Below are positions 61,489-64,000 of a stretch of DNA of 64,000 bases, in pieces. This stretch comes from Mimachlamys varia (lineage: Eukaryota > Mollusca > Bivalvia > Pectinida > Pectinidae). Location of the stretch: positions 24,464,792 to 24,528,791 of the forward strand of contig OX392532.1 of assembly GCA_947623455.1 (NCBI GenBank). The letters run 5' to 3'. The notes beneath the pieces are model-generated. The model was not told where the DNA came from, made no database searches, and saw only the letters and a program-made list of their open reading frames with translations. Every line of letters starts with the position of its first letter. Positions within the stretch are counted from its first letter, which is position 1. The translations under genes and the position numbers were made by a program.

Positions 61489-61570
61489 TTGACGCAGTTG
61501 TAACGGCCGCAGGTATTCTGGCTAGGCGATTTGGTGCCGGAGATCGTGAGTTCGAGGCCCGGACAGGCCA
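61489..61570 (+). repeat. tRNA-like SINE head fragment
   Basis: GACGCAGTTGTAACGGCCGC...GGTATTCTGGCTAGGCGATT with a B-box-like GTGAGTTCGAGGCCCGG. It lies between tRNA-Glu copies 2 and 3. It does not form a good cloverleaf. Confidence 0.4.
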
Positions 61571-62113
61571 CAGGTCAAAAATTATCTTCCTTTGTCAGTT
61601 GTGTTTCCGTGTTATTTATACAATAGTCATTGGAAATATTCGTAAAAGCATTGAGTATATACGCAATGTTGACATAATGTAATTCTTTTTACACATTATT
61701 TGGCACCAATAGCTTCCATCAACAATTAGCACGATGTTGATTCTCAGGTCAAATACTTTCATTCTGAAATTGCATTACTCCGAGTTGCATATTAGTTTGA
61801 TCCAACTAAGAATGCAAGTGAAACAAACAAATTACACACAGTTACCAGATCTAGTAACAGGAAGAAGACTATAACAGTATATATAACACTGTAAATAGTG
61901 TCTCTTTTTTTTTGTCATACGCATTTGGTGTCTCAGCATAAAAATGCACTTAAACTTTATCCATTTTGCAAAAGTTTTATTTTGATGAAGAACCGATAAC
62001 GTATTTTGTAATTGATAATCGGAATCAGAAAAGTCAGACTGGTTGATTTTCGATTATAATTGATTTTCAGCTAATCACTAGCTTGTTATAATACTGTAAC
62101 GCTTTATGTAAGG

Positions 62114-62185
62114 TCCGATGTGGTCTAGTGGTTAGGATTTCTGGTTTTCACCCAGACGGCCCGGGTTCAATTCCCGGCATCGGAA
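62114..62185 (+). tRNA. trnE-UUC: tRNA-Glu (UUC), copy 3
   Basis: Third identical 72-nt copy. Its upstream flank (TATAATACTGTAACGC... then TGTAAGG) resembles that of copy 2, and TTTGTACATAC follows downstream as in the others. The first T-run after the gene is only TTTT, the minimum for Pol III termination. Confidence 0.96.
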
Positions 62186-63094
62186 ATAATTTTAACTTCT
62201 ATTTTGTACATACTTATTTCTATATAGTTTATTAATTTTTCCAAAATAAAGAAACAAGTTATTTTAATTACGTATTTTGTTTTCGTTTCGCATCAATCTA
62301 TACAATATTTATATTACACCAATTCTCTATTACGAGACAATGCAAAAACTAACTTTACCACAATAATCTTTCGGAAATAATATTTTTTATTTGTTTTGTA
62401 CATTCTTAATAGTATATGGGTTATGAAGTTGAAAACAAGTATGAAGCAAGTTATAGCATGGCAGGAAAGAGGAAAACTCGGTGAAATGATGCGTGGTTAC
62501 TACACAAATTTTAGCCGTAGCATCTATTTGACTTAAATATTAGATGAACTCCCCCCTGCTTAATTGCATAATGCATACAAGTTCTTATTATAATTGGAAC
62601 CGTTATAACAGTCCTTAAAACTGATTCCTTAGTCGGAAATGGTCATCTGAGATTTGGTAAAATGTTGTTTAAAACATGTAATTAGAGACAATGTGGGACC
62701 GATTGCATTACCTTGGCGTACACCTTTGAATGCTTAAAAATCAGATATTGTAACCTCTGACCATTGGTGAAAGTCAAATTTCCTTATGGCAGTGCGCTGC
62801 ACATAGTCTAAAGACGATGTCACTATACTTAACGTTTGCTCGGTATATCTCTAACGGTTCAAATGATATCGGCCGGACAAGAATTATTGGGAAAATTCAC
62901 ACTTATTTAACCTTGATCTCTTTGACATAGTTTCATAATGACAGCGAACAATAAGCTTCTGGTGATACAAGTATACTGCAAGTTTCGTTATGATATCTTC
63001 AACAGTTCAGAAGGTATGGCTCGGTCAAATATTATTAGAAGAACCAGAAGCAGCAGAGGAACAGTTAATTATGCAATATGTATCCCTCCATTCG
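62186..63094. other. Intergenic
   Basis: AT-rich, no supported gene or recognisable element before the partial dispersed repeat at 63095. Confidence 0.5.
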
Positions 63095-63275
63095 TTGGTG
63101 GTGCCGTCCATGAGGCAGAAGACATTTACTCTTCCGCAACGCCTGGTCTTATTTTCTTGAACATTTACAAGGGTCTACATGTAAATCTTTCTGTTGTTCA
63201 TATTTTGCCCCTGGTTTAATCGATTTTGATTCCGGATTATGATTTTGTTAACGCTTCGGTATTCTCTAATTACTT
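63095..63275 (+). repeat. ~400-bp dispersed repeat, copy 6 (partial)
   Basis: Right-hand half, containing GAGGCAGAAGAC, CTCTTCCGCAACGCCTGGTC and GTTAACGCTTCGGTATTCTC. A short reading frame over it (62938-63219) shares its carboxyl end with a frame over copy 1, which simply reflects the shared DNA. Confidence 0.7.
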
Positions 63276-64000
63276 TTCGTTGGGGGAAACATAATAAATC
63301 TCTCCTGTTGCCCAGATGTTATCGCCCGGGGGGTTTCAGTGTTGGAGGAAACCGGAGTACACGGAGAAAACCCGCATGTTCAGCCAGATAACACCGTATC
63401 TGTTCACGTCTGAATCGAAATGCACAAATAGTGTATATATACAGTAAAATCTGTTTATAGCGTTTTCTTCGAGACTCGATAAATACAACGTCTTATCCAG
63501 AAAACGTCCTTCCAAAAATGGACCGGTCTTTATCAACAGAACATATTTGCATACAATGGATAACTTCGTGATATATTTTATTCAACAAGCTTAATCACTG
63601 TCCAATTATTCATGGATACACGACTACAAGTGTGAATTTATTTAAAGAAACAAACTTCTGATCTGCAGTGTTTCTTAATTCGTTTGTTTATAAAATTCTC
63701 TACTTCAAGTATTGGATAACCTTATGTGTACAGAACCTAATCAGATGGTACATTATCATGCAGAGAAACTTTACAACCAGAACTTTATACTAACATAAGT
63801 ATTGAGTACATACGTAAGATTTCGTTTGCAGTTAATTCTCAGGATAATTACTTTATTGTGTTATTAAATTGCTCCGCGTTGCATAATATCTTGATCCAGC
63901 CAATATTGCAAGTGAATGAAAGATAAAACACTATTTCAGATAGTCGTGAAAAGAATATAAAAATATCATCTTCTATTCTGATTAGTCAAGCGCAATATCT
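63276..64000. other. Intergenic to window end
   Basis: Only short unsupported frames; nothing recognised. Confidence 0.5.

Noticed and set aside
62938..63219. Frame sharing its carboxyl end with one at 3447-3665 (minus), suggesting a conserved protein
   Set aside because: The shared part is exactly the ~400-bp dispersed DNA repeat; other copies of the repeat do not keep the frame.
1..64000. CRISPR arrays, bacterial operons, ribosome-binding sites
   Set aside because: The window is eukaryotic; tandem repeats present lack the spacer structure of CRISPR arrays.

Overview
The window looks like a piece of an AT-rich metazoan genome, most likely a bivalve or another mollusc. That is inferred from small phase-conserved exons separated by long introns, many short DNA transposons, SINE-like and LINE remnants, and tRNA genes; the species cannot be named from the sequence. 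Only two protein-coding genes can be modelled with confidence. Both are SEC14-like lipid-transfer genes (CRAL-TRIO plus GOLD domain), lying head to tail on the + strand. I assembled them exon by exon from splice sites, reading frame and mutual homology. Gene A has its coding part at 23894-35311 (11 exons, 401 aa). Gene B has its coding part at 47393-57310 (420 aa, with a probable extra 5' UTR exon and a TATA box). The intron phases are the same at every junction and most exons have identical lengths, so the pair arose by tandem duplication.

The most interesting observation is in gene B. Exon 5 is present twice, as exon 5a (51712-51806) and exon 5b (52396-52490). Each is exactly 95 bp, each enters in phase 1 and leaves in phase 0, each has good splice sites, and each encodes a different version of the same 32-residue segment of the CRAL-TRIO domain. 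Using both, or neither, creates an almost immediate stop codon. The sequence therefore predicts a pair of frame-enforced mutually exclusive exons, giving two isoforms that differ inside the lipid-binding domain.

Layout. 1-7990: mostly intergenic, with weak exon candidates near 1522-2121, a broken LINE with MITE-like inverted repeats (2176-4335), a decayed coding tandem repeat on the minus strand (4920-5310), and little else recognisable. 8198-9946: a truncated hAT transposon with a perfect 8-bp target duplication. 10288-23680: MITEs, a Ty3/gypsy integrase tail, two LINE remnants, a pair of ~1-kb repeats and a large inverted repeat. 23894-35700: gene A, whose introns carry fold-back elements, a SINE and a 381-bp LTR-like miniature element with a tRNA-like sequence inside each terminal repeat. 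35700-46880: a 37-bp minisatellite, MITEs and otherwise featureless DNA. 46880-58560: gene B. 58560-64000: three identical tRNA-Glu(UUC) genes, a cysteine-rich ORF and repeats.

The two SEC14-like genes would both act as soluble lipid-binding/transfer proteins. Nothing else in the window obviously works with them; most of the remaining recognisable content is transposon debris.
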